From positions 2,296,001 through 2,356,000 of the forward strand of contig OU612075.1 in the NCBI GenBank assembly GCA_914767715.1: 60,000 nt of DNA. Direction: 5' to 3'. The notes under the pieces are model-generated. The model did not search any database. It saw only the letters and a list, made by a program, of their open reading frames with translations, and was not told the origin of the DNA. Positions 24,653 through 37,863 of the stretch are shown in pieces; the first letter of the stretch is position 1; each line of letters begins with the position of its first letter. Position numbers and translations under genes: made by a program. Source of the DNA: Membranipora membranacea. Its lineage: Eukaryota; Bryozoa; Gymnolaemata; Cheilostomatida; Membraniporidae.

Positions 24653-25643
24653 ATGAAGTGTGTCATCGCTCTCACCGCCATCATTGCCATCGCCGCCGCT
24701 GCCGGGTAAGTTGGCTGTTTTACACTCCCTATTCGATAATCAGAAGTTTTACATTATTTCATACATTTTTGAACCATGGTGTCATTGCTATGATGCATAG
24801 TTCTTTGACTGTCAGTCCATTGTCAATGCAAAGAAAATGCAAGGTTTTTGGTTGCTGAAAAATTGTAGTTTTGAGAAAAAAGTCAAACTAGTCATGTACT
24901 TATTCTTATTCCCCTTTGGCTGCCCCCCTAATTTGATTGAGGGGGGGGGGGGCAATTAATAACAGTAAAAAATACAAGGCAATTATTGACCTTTTGAACT
25001 CTTGTTACAGTTACGACAGCAGCTCTAGCAGCGCCTCCTACGAGGTCGCCAAGTCCGCCTACGGAGTTTACAACCGTGGATACGGATACAACAACGGATA
25101 CAACAAGGGATACGGACTCTACAACCGTGGATACAACACATACAACAAGGGATATGGACTCTACAACCGCGGATACGGATATGGACGTCGTGCTGCTTAC
25201 CCAGCCAAGAAGGTCGTTGCCAGCGGAAGCTACAGCATTGAGTACACCAGCAAGTATGGACACGACAAGTCTGCCAGCCACTCATACGAGGTCACCAGAA
25301 CCGTCGGAGCTTACAACCGCGGATACGGATATGGAGCTTACAACCGCGGATACGGACGTCGCACCGCCGGATACGGATATAACCGCAAGAGCTGTAAGTA
25401 GATCTAGTATTATTAGGTACTGTAATGTCTAATAAATTGCGCGTTAAAATTAGAAAACTCAGCTATAACCATGACAGTGTGTAAGCTTTCTCCAGTAAAA
25501 ACCAAAATGTCTAGTCTTCTTGCACATATTTATTATTCCTGATGTGAGGAAACTGTTACTTGGTCTGTTTCGGCCTGAATAATCTTATTATTTACTACAA
25601 TCATTGATTATTACTATTTTTATTTGCAGACAGACTTTATTAG
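24653..25643 (+). CDS. GY2: secreted Gly/Tyr-rich repeat protein, 149 aa
   Basis: Coding exons 24653-24705, 25011-25393 and 25630-25643 (53+383+14 = 450 nt). A 5' UTR exon ends at 24231 (donor GTGAGT) and joins the acceptor at 24645 just before the ATG. The N-terminus MKCVIALTAIIAIAAAAG is a signal-peptide-like segment, probably cleaved near AAAAG/YDS. The body carries YNRGYGYNNGYNKGYGLYNRG-type repeats, the block SGSYSIEYTSKYG, and a terminal YGYNRKS. The last exon supplies YRLY and stop TAG. Reading through the second donor would give the alternative end NRKSCK. The spliced end is favoured because the minus-strand copies keep the same 14-nt exon (YGLY) and lack that read-through stop. The TATA box is at 24173-24179 and AATAAA at 25778-25783. 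Function unknown. Confidence 0.85.
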
Positions 25644-25783
25644 GCCCTAACACTGATCTCACAACACGGAGATGGTACAGCTTATTGACACCGAAGGTTC
25701 CTAAGAGATTAGTTCAAATATTTATGTTATGAGTTTTTCTTTGCAAAATCTTTTGTGACTTTTTCTTGTTTTTATTCAATAAA

Positions 25784-28650
25784 TTTACTATCAATCCTCT
25801 ATCCTGTCTGCTCATTCTCTAAAAGATCAAAATCAAGACCTTCTTGCTGTAGGGCAGGCTGTGCCATAAAAAATGTGCGTTTTGTGTAATTGTCACAAAA
25901 CTTGGATCTTTGGATACTCCAAATGATGGCTCATATTAAAGAGAAAATCCGATCTAGTAATCTAACGGAAAAATTAGACTGAAAATCTGCAGTGTTAATG
26001 CACTTTCAATACTTACTCCACTGAAGATATAGTAGTACTGTGATATTATTACATTTATCATAAAGATTTTGATAGCTGTGTTTTTGGGGTTGCTATCCTC
26101 CTGCTCCCAAATCAAAACCGCTCAGAAACACAATCTTAACTTTTGGGATATCGAACTGAACCATCCTGCTAGACTTGATAGATACATATGCACAAATCTT
26201 TTTCATCTCATGGTCTTGCAAATCTTAGCAAAATTTAGCATTGGGGGCTGTGTTGATTTAAAGTAGAAGACAACACTGGGACCGCTAAATACGTATCAAG
26301 ATACAATTAACCTTCACCAGTAGGCAACATACTCAAGACTGAGATGACTGTTTATATATTAAGATCGACATAACAAAAGATAACTGCCTCGATTCTAGAA
26401 AAAAAAAGAAGTTATACATCATTTTTTCCAATAATACATTTATTTGGATAGTACGGGTATTTGTGTTACTGAAACAAGAGAGTGGAAGAGAGTTTGTTAT
26501 TGAAATAATTCAAATTTTCAAATTTAACATTTATTTATAACATCCAAATTTAGAAGGAGTACATCGTTACGCATCAAATATCAAAAAATAACTTTTGTGG
26601 TTACTGTCTAATAGCACTTGTTTGAAGGCTTCCAGATTAGCTTTATTAAAATGAAAAGTCTTCTCAACTTTTCTTAACCACACAGCTTGACTCATCTTTA
26701 TCTCTCCAGAACATATGAATAGGTGTGAAAAATAAATGCTCTAATTTCAATTCATGGTGCCCTGAAGTTGAGAAAAATCTTTGATAAATATGTATGTTTG
26801 TAATGATGATTGACATGTGATTCGCCATATTCTTTTTATATCCAAGCAAATATCACAATCTCAAAAGCGCTACTATAGCTTCAGGTTTTTAAACATTGCG
26901 AGGGTCGCTGGCATTTGATCATTAACCACTTCAAAGCAAAGGTCAAGGTCTGTTCTGCCCTCTGCGGGTAAAACTCGATATCACGAATATCAAGATTTTT
27001 GGTTGGAATTAGAAAGTTATCAAAAACAGCTATTAATAATTTAACTATGTGAAGTTATATTTATGGTAACAACTGTTTGATGATCAATCATTTCAATGGA
27101 CAAAAGAAATTAATTGAGAATTATTTGTGAAAGAAATTATTCATAATTAAAAATGTGACACTTTGCAATCGAAATTTTGTGATAACAAGTTTTAATCGAA
27201 GAGGGCAGTGTATTTGAAATTCCGGCCTCAGTTTAACTTTGGCATGAAAAAACTCAATTGAAAATGTATCCATGCATGATAAGTAAAAACTCAATGTCTA
27301 AGGCAGTACCATGTTAGTTAAAGTATTATTATCAAACGGACCCTCTGAGTAAATATACTAACATCAAAATAAATAATTAAAATCCATCAATAAAAAGCTT
27401 TGAAGACTTCGCATCTTAATCACGTTCAGAGAATATTATGATCCTTTTTCTTTCCAGTTAAATTTGTAACTTCCGCATTTACTTGGTCTTTGAAAGAGAG
27501 CAGGTGTTCCATTTGGGCATATGAGACTTTTTTATGTTTTTAGGACTCCAATGATAAAGCGACCGTTTGCGCTCCCAATGATGAGTTGATCTGAAAATAG
27601 GACATTTCATGTTCAGATCTTTGCATTCCTATTTTCTATGAGATCGCATTTATAATAGAGCACATTGTTGAATTTTACGGAAAATAGTTAATTATACCTG
27701 ACAGAGTATTTAATTATTTTGTATTAAAAATAATCATTATCTTCACAAATAACATGCTTACCCAGTGTGATATGATATCAAAAATAGAAAAGTATCAAGG
27801 ATCATGAAGGGGCTACACAGAGCAAAATATGATCACAAGTGATCTAATATGTGGCAGTGTTCAGTATATAGTGAGGCTGTCAAACTAATTAGTGGCGAAT
27901 GGCCATGATAAAAAGAAGTATAGTTTATCATAAAATATCAAATTGATTTTTTTTAGCTCTCTTACTGATCAAATTCTGCCATGTATGAGTTTAAAACACA
28001 AATTATATTACAAAATGAAACAGACAACAATGTCACCTGAGAATCAAATGTCATTTATATAAAACATTCAATCAGTAATAATATATGAATCTAATGTATT
28101 TTTGAGAAATTTCAATGGGGTAGTTGTAGTGGTGAGGTTAAAGCTGACACCAGTTTCCCTTGTAAAGAGCACTTAAATTTTACATCCTATGTCTGTAGGA
28201 TTGGGTAGTGCCAACATACGTATACCGCTCTCTGTAGCTACGGAGAGAAATAAAGCTTACAAATGAAACCAGTTTTATGGACAATTGGTGAATTTGTTGG
28301 TCTAGTCTGTCAGCCGATTCCAGCTAGGCTGGAAGAATACATCATATAATTTGACTGATGCAATAGATGCAAATCATTTAGAAAGATATTTATTTGCTGC
28401 GACCGCGCTGAGGTATATATAAATACCAATATCAAAGGCAGCAACTGATCAACAAGTTACAACCAAGAAGCCTTTTTTATATCATTAGCCATGCCCATAA
28501 GGAACAAAACAATTCGCATTATCCAAAAAGTATGATGGAAGGACACTTGGTACGGAGGGAGCAGTTTGATGCAAAATATTGATAAGCAAAGACTTTAATG
28601 AAATAATACACTACTTACTACATGTCCATCCATCAGAGCTATCCAAGCTT
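25784..28650. other. Intergenic between convergent GY2 and TRIM C
   Basis: AT-rich, with no gene, RNA or clear repeat recognised. Up to about 27960 it is nearly identical to 54581-56760; beyond that the two turns diverge visibly. Confidence 0.5.
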
Positions 28651-31600
28651 CTAATCGTACTTCAGTTTGTAGAAGAGAACAGCGCCCTCTTCTCGTCTAG
28701 GTATAATGACAGAATCCCCATCAACGCATATATCATAAACATTGGAGGCTCTTGGTCGGTCTACTGGATCGTGCAGTTCTCTCAAAAGCTTTCCTAAAAT
28801 TTTTTGAAATACGACCGGATGCAAATAGATCATGTCATTGAGAGTGTCATTGAATAGAAACCTGATTCATGCTCCCTGATCTGTCGTTTGTGAAACAGAT
28901 GGGTTAAACCTAGAAAGGACTCTATAAACAGCTAAAGTGAGGCACCTGATAATCACTGCATTTCCATGGTAGTGTTGAGGTCGACCTGAGGCTAATAAGC
29001 CTTAGCTTTGAGCTATTGAACTGCCTCCCAGATCGCCCTGAGCTCCAAGGCTCAGGTCGCACATTTCGGCTCGCACAACCAAGAGCTTGCGGGTTAGCAT
29101 CAAAGACTCTGACGAGGGAGGCCGGGGTTCAAGTCCCGGCAGTGGCAGAAACTTTTGATGTTTTTTTTCTCAGCTCTACCATGGGAATGACTGCATAGTT
29201 CGAGATCGAGCCAAGAGGTGACAACTCAGCTCGATCTAGTCCGACCTCGAAACTCACATGGAAACATGGTGATTGGGCATGATGTAATGACATTGGATTG
29301 TGTAATAGCAATGATGCTATCATTGATTTCCAGTTCACATTCTCGGTTTTTTGTTGATAACTAGATCAAACTCGATCAGATTTTGGGTTTGAAAATTGCT
29401 CATTTTGCTCAATTTTATGTTGTTTTCTCTCTAAAATAAGTTCTAGGTTGATATTAATATTTGACTGAATCAATTTTTAAACTCACACCCAAGATCCAGA
29501 CAAAATTCAACGAGTTATCAATAAAAACCTGGGATGTGGACGCAAGTCAATGACAACACCGTAGACTTAATAATAAACTTGGAAGGACACCTTATGGAGC
29601 ATGGGTATAAATTATGAGTGACTTTACGACATTGAATTGTGTAGTAATGTTGGTGTTATCATCAAATTGCAGTCAACATATATACACTGTATATATATAT
29701 ATATACACTGTATATATATGTATACTGTATATTATTTTAAGGTCTATTTTTAGATCTAGATATGCAGTTAACCTGTGTTTATGTCGTGTAGGGAGAGCTT
29801 AGTCTGTTTGCTTTCGCCACCTTTACAAACAAGCGCGAGCTTTCTGTTTAATTTTGTAATGACAATCGGTTCATAAGTCCCATCAGACCTCCATTCTTCA
29901 GCTCCAGATGTCAGATTAAATTTGTATAGATGTGGCTTGGTCAAACAGTTTGTTACTAAGATTGAGTCACCCTCCGAGAAACATAATGACACTTTAGTTT
30001 TTTCACCAATTAAATCACACTTGACACTGTGTGTTGTTTTCCCAGTCAGACTGTAGATGATAAATCTTTTTCCGGTTCTGTCAACGATAACAAGCTGATT
30101 ATTGACGATGGTGAGAGCCCGAGACGAACAGAAAGGGGTACATCTATCTTCATGATTCCAGGTGTGCAGCTGTGTACCATTCAGATCATATACATGAACT
30201 AAATGAGGCCGGCCTACCACCAGTATGTACAGTCTGTCCTCGTGAGCGATTATACCAGTCGCATATCCTGGTAACTTGATGAATGACTCAATAACATGTC
30301 CATCTTGATCGATTCTTTCAACCTTATTGTTTGCCTTCCCTACATATGTGAATCCTTTATAGTGGCAAACTCTTACTGGCCGGGCAACTGCAACCTGTTT
30401 GACCAGCTGAAGAGATGTTGGAGATAGTGGTTGCTCGTTATCTGCTGATCCACCTGGAGGCTTGATAATGATGTCATTAGCAGCTTCAATCTTCATCTCA
30501 ATATCTCTGAACTCTGTCGCTAATAAACAAACAAAGATATTTATCAAAGAAAATTACAAATCTTATTACGTTGCTGTATAGAAAAAAATATATTCAACAC
30601 TGTGATCAGTCTTATGTTGTAGTATTTCATGGCTATTGACAAGTGGCAGGTTTTCACACTATACTTATTATTGAATCAGTGAACACAAATTAGTTCATGA
30701 AGGATTCTGACTATTTTAACACCGGTTCATACCCTCTGTGAACAGGCCAAATAAGGTTTGCATACACAGGACTGTCAAACTTGATTTCAGACGTAGCATG
30801 ACAAATAGATGGGTATATCAGACTCCAATGGCTATGAATTCTCTAACCTTACCCGTTCTGACAAGCGATTGCTGCCCCTGGATTGTTATTCCAGGAAACT
30901 TTTGTCTCATAAATGCATCCATTCGCTTTAAAAATGATTCTCTTGCATTTAGAACATCAACCTGAAATTGTAAAAAAAACGTACTTGATCGGTAGGTGAT
31001 TGCAATGGTTAATCATGTTTTTGGTATAATTGATCAGCAAACTGCTCAAATTTTGGTTAGACGCCACCATAATAATCAAAATATTATAATACGGAAAACA
31101 ATTTATGATGATATTAATCTACAGATGCTGAAAAAAAGTAGCATGTCCGCAAAGACATCACAAAATATGTTTGTCATAACGGAAATGTGCATAATATATC
31201 TTTGTTCTTCTTGCTAAACTTTATTGGCAATCCTTTTTTAAAAACATTTATTGACAAGAATCTTCATCATTTAAATGATGATTGTTGTCAATTTAAAAGT
31301 TATTTTAGGAAATGGTCACTAAAACAACGAGTGGTTGGCCATTGTCATTGAGGGGTACCGGCACAGTCATACCTCTAGTTGTCTACTCATACAAAAAATA
31401 GGCTGTGCGACTTAGATAAGCATTGCAAAGAAGGGGTACAAAGTGACTTTAACCTCCAACTGGCCAGTTCATTGGCAATATGAACATTAACACAGTTCCA
31501 ATGATTATAAATTTAAAGAGCTTTAAATACAATGAAAATAATAAGATATGACAAACTATAAATTCTAGTAACTTACCACATGTCTCTGTGAGATATCCTG

Positions 31601-34600
31601 TCTCACACTCATCAGAGACTCGTGTAGTTCTGATAGTTTAGTTCCTGCCTTCTCTTTGTACTCAGAGAGCTGTTCTTTACCTTGACCTCTTGACCTTCTT
31701 TGTTCATCCTCTAGTGCTGCATATTTGGCATTTATCTCCCTCAGCTACAATCACCAGAAATACTACTGCTGAGCAATTCAACATTTATATGGGCTTCGAA
31801 CCTCCAACCGCAAACTTGGAGTATTCTAAACCCGGGATATTGGATAATGGTTGAAGGCTGTAAGCCTTCTAATATTTTAAATAAACTTCTACAGGCTGAA
31901 CTCTGCTACCTGTGAGCCAGGGAGAAAGATTGCAGTAAACGGCCGTAATGGGAGTAATGCTTAAGAAAATGTCTGAAAATTGTGCATTCACTGATAGATT
32001 TAGGTTTTGTGACTCAAATGTTTCGATTAGTTGAAGTGTAGAAAAGAATACCTGCTCATCTCTAGCCGCATGAAGAGTAGAGATTGATTGCTCTGTCTCG
32101 ATGTCCCACCGACTCAAACTCAAAGTTGTCTCCTTGACGATGGCAGAAAACTCATCAAACCGATCCTCTACTTCCTGTTTAAGTGGCTCCAGATAATGAG
32201 TGAACTCCTTCTCCAACTCAATCAGGGCCATCAGGTTGTGAGGTCTACCTGTGAACGACAAACTTGTTGTTTCGATATATTCATTTGTGGATCTCAGCTG
32301 TACTGCTGTAACTGAGAGAATGACGGAAAAATCCAAGTCAATCTCGCGTCAGTAGGTTTCAGCAGGTCGTGAGTTGTTACATTCTTATGAAAGTGCCGAG
32401 TCAAAGTATTAGAATAGGGATAGTCGACAATCTTTACATATTATGATGGTTACTTGCGCTTACCATTCTCACAGTTACCAGATGATGATATACAGAGAGG
32501 ACACAGTATTTTCCAGCATATTTTACATCCGATAGTAACAGGCTCTGATTTGTGATGCTCACAGTAACGCAGCTCTTCAGAGAAAGCTGACTCTTTGTAA
32601 GCCTTAATAGATATCATCCTATGACCTTCGTTAAGGACTTCATGCATCTAAAATTAAGTTGAAATACAGATTAAATTTTCGCCCACAGTGGTTTAACTTG
32701 CATGAATCTATCCCTATCCCTGCTGTAAGCCATGGCTACAAGAAGCGATTTTCATATCAATCTGTGGTCCCGAGTGGTTGACCAGTGGATTGTGATGACT
32801 GATTAGTCGTGGTGATGGCCATATGGTGTGGTTGGTGATGTTTTGTATTCCTAAACCACCAGATGTGTTTTCAGTGCGTAAGAAAATTGTTTTAATTTTT
32901 TATCAAAGTAGTGCCTTTGTCTTATCGATCACAGCCACAAGTTGGAACCAGAGCGGTTATGTTGCCTCAGGCTTTTCCATACTAATGGCTGCATTGTCAC
33001 AATGGTGTGACAAGTCATTGCAGATTTCTCCCTATTATATCACCAACAATAACTCACTGGAACCGGAACCGGAATCATTAAACAGGCCTGTAGTTCTAGG
33101 GGAGGCAGGAAGGCATTGCCTTCCCTAGAAAGCTAAATATAATGGGATAAAAACACTATAATTGAATAATCCATGTCAGAATATGCTCCACCGTGATTTC
33201 CATTGCTTATTGTAAACCTTCAATTGCTTGGGGAGGAGCTTACAGCACCATTCCTGGTGATGCTTCAGACTCGCCTCGGACTTTTGCCTCCCCTGCCAAT
33301 TTTTCTAAACTACGGCCCTGGTCAACTCCACTGACCTCCTCATGCACAGCGCAGTATTTCCTTTTACACTCAGTACAGAATACTTTAGCTGTCTGACTCA
33401 GCACTCCTGCCTTCTTACAAGGATCACAGATAGAATCATCTCCCACTAAAGCAGATGGTAGCTCATCAATAGACAGCTTATACTGTGTTCTTGTAAAGTA
33501 GAAATCAACAAGGTGCATTATGGTAGCAGCGCAAACAAGCTCTTAAACAACTAGGTGGATCAATTTCATTCATGTATCAAATTATTATCTGATTCTTCGG
33601 CTCCGTAATGATGTGCTTCTTTAGAAAATTGGTCCACTCTTAGTGCATTTTATATCTATCGCAGTAGAGGCCTTCCCGAAAACGCTCACATCAAGCCAGG
33701 CTAACGTTTTGTGACGTCAGAGAGCTGTTTGAGTGATCAGCCTATTGTAAAATCAAAACAAACAGAGCTATCTTGTATTCAATACAGCAGAAAATCCATG
33801 GTGCTGATTTTCATTTTCCACTATGAGCCTATGCACCCACATCTCAATTGCAACCTCGTGGAAGGGCACTGGCATCCCCATCCCCAAATTTAAGATATGA
33901 TGGTCTAAAAAGTCAGCTTATTTGTGTGATTTCTGCAAATGTAGGTCAACACAGAGCACCAAACTAAGGCTATATTGTGTAGTAAGGTATTCTATGAATG
34001 GCCCCCATTGAATACAATACGCCACTGAGATCCACTGGCTAAGTAAACAAACTTGGAATTTTATATTACAAGCACAGCAGTGTGTGTGTGTTCGATTGAG
34101 AATAAATGACACATACTATAAACTGAGGCAAGATGCAGGTCAGATATTAAAATAATCCAGCGATAGCTGAGTCATCGGCTGCACGAAGTTAGTGAAAATA
34201 AGGCGAAGGGAAAGGAGATCAAGAATTTTTAGACTTGAGCATTCCAATATGTTATGGCTTTAGACATTAACTGTGTTACTGTTCTCATATTCTTGAAACT
34301 GACCAGCTTATAGTATGCCTTATGTATAATTAACTTTCGGTGAGGACCTGCTGTTTGCCATCCATTGTATATTTATAGTTGGAGATTTTTAATTGATAAA
34401 ATTTTATCAGCAGACAAAAATTCTATGTGATGATAAAATTCTAAATAATGTGCTGGGTAGATGGCGAGCCGAGGTAAATCCGAAAAATACTGTGCTGCGG
34501 CTAACTGTGACAAAGATTCTTGATTTTTTGTAAAAAATTGCCAGAACACAAAACATCAACCAAGACAAAAATTTTTGCTGGTTATGTAAATAAAAATCTA

Positions 34601-36270
34601 TTTGTCATCAATTATTGTAATGTCCATTGAAATATTATTGTCATTCCGCTTGAGAAACAAGCCTACCTCTGCATGCATATTGCATATCCTCCACGGTCAG
34701 TTCTTGTGAAGAAAAATATTCCTTCACCATCAGTTGCCTGCCCTATTCCCCTAGAATGGCCCCAGAAGCTTCATTTTCTGAATCAACAGATTCGTCACTT
34801 GGATAACATCAGTTATCTGACGACATTATTGACATTATTGCTATCGAAATATTTTGCCCTAAACTAAGGATCGTAAAGTTAATAACGTGTGTTGAATAAT
34901 GTTAGACAAATTGATCGTGGCTAATAAACTAACTCTGGCTTTGTGAATTGGGGCTTGTATCATTCTATGGTCATGGATGTTTATATGATGAGCATATCAC
35001 AGAGTAAGGATATATCCTGTGAGCATATTTTGCAGTCATCGATGAGGTAATTTATTATGAGCTGCAATAATATTTGTTTTGACAGCAATGTGATATTTTA
35101 TGTGGGGAGAGCCTTGTCAAAGATTATAAAACATTGGCCATGTAGACATAACCGCATCCACTAGGATACTGTGTTTAGTCAACAAAGATGTTGATGCGTG
35201 ACCTATTTAGCTAAAGTTGTTGAGGAATTTCTATCAACACAGCGCACTAACAGCTCTGTGACGTCAAATATCACACCCTTTTCAGGGTTAATTTTATGCG
35301 AGCGTTTTTAGGAAGGCCTCTACTGCGATAGATATATAATGCACTTAGAGTGGACCAATTTTTTAAAGAAGCATATCATTACGGAGGTGAAGAATCAGAG
35401 AATAATGTGATGCATAAGTAATATTGAGCCACCTAGTGGTTTAATGTAGATAAACTGTTTCATGTTCAGATAAACCTGTCCTACTCTGAGCAGACTATAA
35501 GCTAGTGATGGCAAAGTCTCGATCCCGGTCTCGGTCTCGTGAGACTTGCCCCCTCGAGACAGACACTCTTGATAAATGTTGAGACTTGTCCATCATAAAC
35601 AATGCTTTAGTCACAGTTTTTTTTCCACAGGTTTTGGTTTTTTTTTAAACCAAAAAATCAAAAAACCGTGGCCGATGCCAATAAAGCAGCAGTTTTCAAT
35701 TTTATCAGCATCGATATATGTCTCGGTCTGGTATCGGTCTCGGATTTTGTTGCTGTCTTGGTCTCGCCCTGTCTCGCCAAAATCTGACAATTCGTCATCA
35801 CTACTATGAGCAGTCCCTAAGTATAAAAGCACTGACAGCAATATTTTCCCTATCTTCCGAGAATACAAACTGTTTTATCAGCCATCATTTAACTTCCCAC
35901 AATAGATAAGGTCAAACAATAATCATCAAGAGTCTGGGAATTTAGGTGGTTGCAACCTGAAAGAAAATTCTCTAACTCTCATTGTGGGGATTGGGCTTGC
36001 TAGGCTTCGATGTAGATTTACTCAGAATTGCATTCCATGATTCACGTTTTTTCAATGGATTCTCGATATCTCAATCATGAAGGCCACTACATGAACTTAC
36101 TCGCATATGGAGCATTTGACAGACTTCCCGTCTCCTTTCTGATCCTCCAGACATCTGACACAGACTATATGCTGACATGGTAGACTCTTTGGGTTCAGTA
36201 AGTAGCCTTCTACCTCCAGGCAGGTACTACAGGATATGACAACTCCATCTTCAGGCTGAGCAGAAGCCAT
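28651..36270 (-). CDS. TRIM-NHL-like protein, copy C (complete and intact)
   Basis: Coding exons on the minus strand: 36101-36270, 33336-33489, 32464-32647, 32052-32248, 31577-31744, 30853-30961, 29773-30519 and 28651-28793. Together they give 1,872 nt, 623 residues plus stop, with no internal stop in the chosen frame. Order of domains: RING (exon 1, starts MASAQPEDG), B-box 1 (exon 2), B-box 2 (exon 3), coiled coil (exons 4-6), NHL-like propeller (exons 7-8, ending FYKLKYD). It is the reference for judging the damaged copies. Exon 7 has one codon more than copies A, B and E (GEKTKV). Intron 1 holds a 1.9 kb TTAA element and a 300-bp hAT MITE, neither of which touches a splice site. Probable cytoplasmic E3 ubiquitin ligase by family; substrate unknown. 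The NHL label is less certain than RING and B-box because I see propeller-like repeats but cannot run a profile. Confidence 0.88.
29040..29150 (+). repeat. tRNA-like (SINE-head-like) fragment, intron 7 of TRIM C
   Basis: A perfect B-box-like GGTTCAAGTCC (29126-29136) sits in a T-arm-like stem-loop (CCGGG..CCCGG). It is preceded by CGGGTTAGCATC, which resembles a D-loop. No paired acceptor stem is visible. Orthologous copies occur at 1-80 (cut by the window start) and 57840-57930. Confidence 0.4.
29677..29731. repeat. (TA)n microsatellite, intron 7 of TRIM C
   Basis: Short TA tract with ACTGTATA interruptions, orthologous to 620-768. Confidence 0.9.
33547..35440. mobile_element. 1.89 kb non-autonomous TTAA-type DNA transposon in intron 1 of TRIM C
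   Basis: Flanked by TTAA at 33543-33546 and 35441-35444; TRIM A has the single TTAA empty site (gctcTTAAtgtag near 4660). The ends are inverted repeats of ~150 bp: the left starts ACAACTAGGTGG and the right, read inward, ACCACTAGGTGG. Long matches follow, such as CTCCGTAATGAT, TTGGTCCACTCT and TATCGCAGTAGAGGCCTTCC. No substantial open frame lies inside, so it depends on a transposase elsewhere. TTAA duplications are typical of piggyBac and Kolobok groups; the termini do not let me choose. Confidence 0.85.
35503..35803. mobile_element. hAT-type MITE, intron 1 of TRIM C (orthologous site to copy A)
   Basis: Same element at the same intronic position as 4721-5020. Left duplication CTATAAGC (35495-35502), right CTATGAGC (35804-35811), one substitution apart. 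The shared site shows the MITE was there before the minus-strand TRIM copies separated, unlike the two larger elements. Confidence 0.82.
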
Positions 36271-37729
36271 CTTCTGAATTTTCTCTTTCTAATGGCTGAA
36301 CAAAACAGTTGCCCTTGTCAGATCATGCAAAAACTCAGGGGCAGGACATATTTCCAAACATCTCCACAACCGTCAAAGTATAATTTTGACTGATGATAGA
36401 GTAAAGAAGCAACTAGAATCTGAACTATTTCCCAATACTTTGATTAAACAGCAATCAATCCTAGGAAGAGGGCAAGGACTTACATTGAAGTGTAGTGATT
36501 CCTTAAATCTCTCCTTCCTATTGTTAGGAGTATGAACTCCTATGTCTCTCTATCTTCCAAATACAAAGGGACTTCTAAATAAGCTTGACCGACTGCTGCA
36601 ATCAGCTCCTTCTCAATATTTAGCAGCAGTTCCAAATATCCTATGAATGTTTTGGATTATCTTGGATGGTGTATGCTAGCAGCCACAGACTAATTCAACC
36701 AGGAAGCTTTGTCAACTAACCTCAAAATAAATTGATTGATTGATAGCCTTGTGATACTTTTAATGTAGAATGAAACTGCACTGCCAGTATATGCGTCTTA
36801 TTTCTACGGGAAATCCAATGAGTCATCATGAATAGGTTTGATAATATGAGGTTGATAATAAGGTGCTCCATCGAAGCGTCTTCATAATTTGCTAGTTGAA
36901 GTAAAGCAAATTTGCGAAACCGAATAATGCTGGATGTACTTTCAAGTCCTACATATTTTCATACTTGTCGTACTGATGCTGCGGTGCAAAAAGACTGGAC
37001 TTTTAGTTCCAGTCTGCAAGCGATGGAGATAGTAATTTTGCTTCTTGTAGACTTGCATTGCACATTATATAAGTGAGCAGTGCAATAAAAACTAAGCTAC
37101 CAAAATACCAGTTCCGCCTAACCATGATCGATCTGTTATGAAGACAAGCTTTGCTACTTAACCTTCAATTCAGAAGTACCTTGATGAACACCGGCCTTTC
37201 TGACAGCTAATTGTGAAGGGGTCTTAGTTTAAACTTTTTTTTTGTATTCTTTTATAGTTTGTTGCTGTTTTTGCATTGTATGCAACAACCCTTTTTTTTC
37301 CCAGCGTGATCAGCAACAACCGACGACAGCAGCACAAGCCCTAGGCCTAGATGTCTGTATTCATTGGTACACAGAATGCTAGGTTGTGTTAAAACTTACA
37401 GTTACTTTTTTTATTTATTTATCACTAAGTTCAACATGAACTGACCTGAACTTTAATGATTGAGTTTTTAGATGGATGGTGGCCGAAGGTCAAACGAATG
37501 AATGGACAGGTTTGTATATTGTGAGTCTGCAACAACCGAATTACAAAAAAGTTGATACATATGTACAACAGGAAGTAAACAATGAATTCAGTAACTTGCT
37601 CGTTTCTCGAGTGTTGAAGGGTCGGTAGTAAAGCCAGCCTTGACAAGCGGCTACAGTAAAACCAAGAACCGTGGCCGCGTGACAAGGATAAAGTAAAGCA
37701 GTTCAAATAATAGTTGGGATATTATGAGT
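36271..37729. other. Intergenic, TRIM C start to GY3 poly(A) signal
   Basis: Diverged copy of 9877-11178. It has a ~130-bp extra piece at about 37258-37390 not present in turn 1. No gene seen. Confidence 0.5.
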
Positions 37730-37863
37730 TTTATTGAATCAAAAATTGAAAAAACTGTTTTTTACAAGACATTGAAGAAATTAATTGGATCATCTCTTTG
37801 TTGCATAAATCTTTTGACTCAGTAGCAATCCTCAGATGATGTCAGATTCTTTTGCGATGGAGT

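Noticed and set aside
25076-25432. Thr/Asp-rich open frame overlapping GY2 (and its equivalents over GY1, GY3, GY4)
   Set aside because: It is the shifted frame of the GGATAC-type codon repeats. The frame encoding the Gly/Tyr-rich protein has a signal peptide, splice sites and conservation; this one does not.
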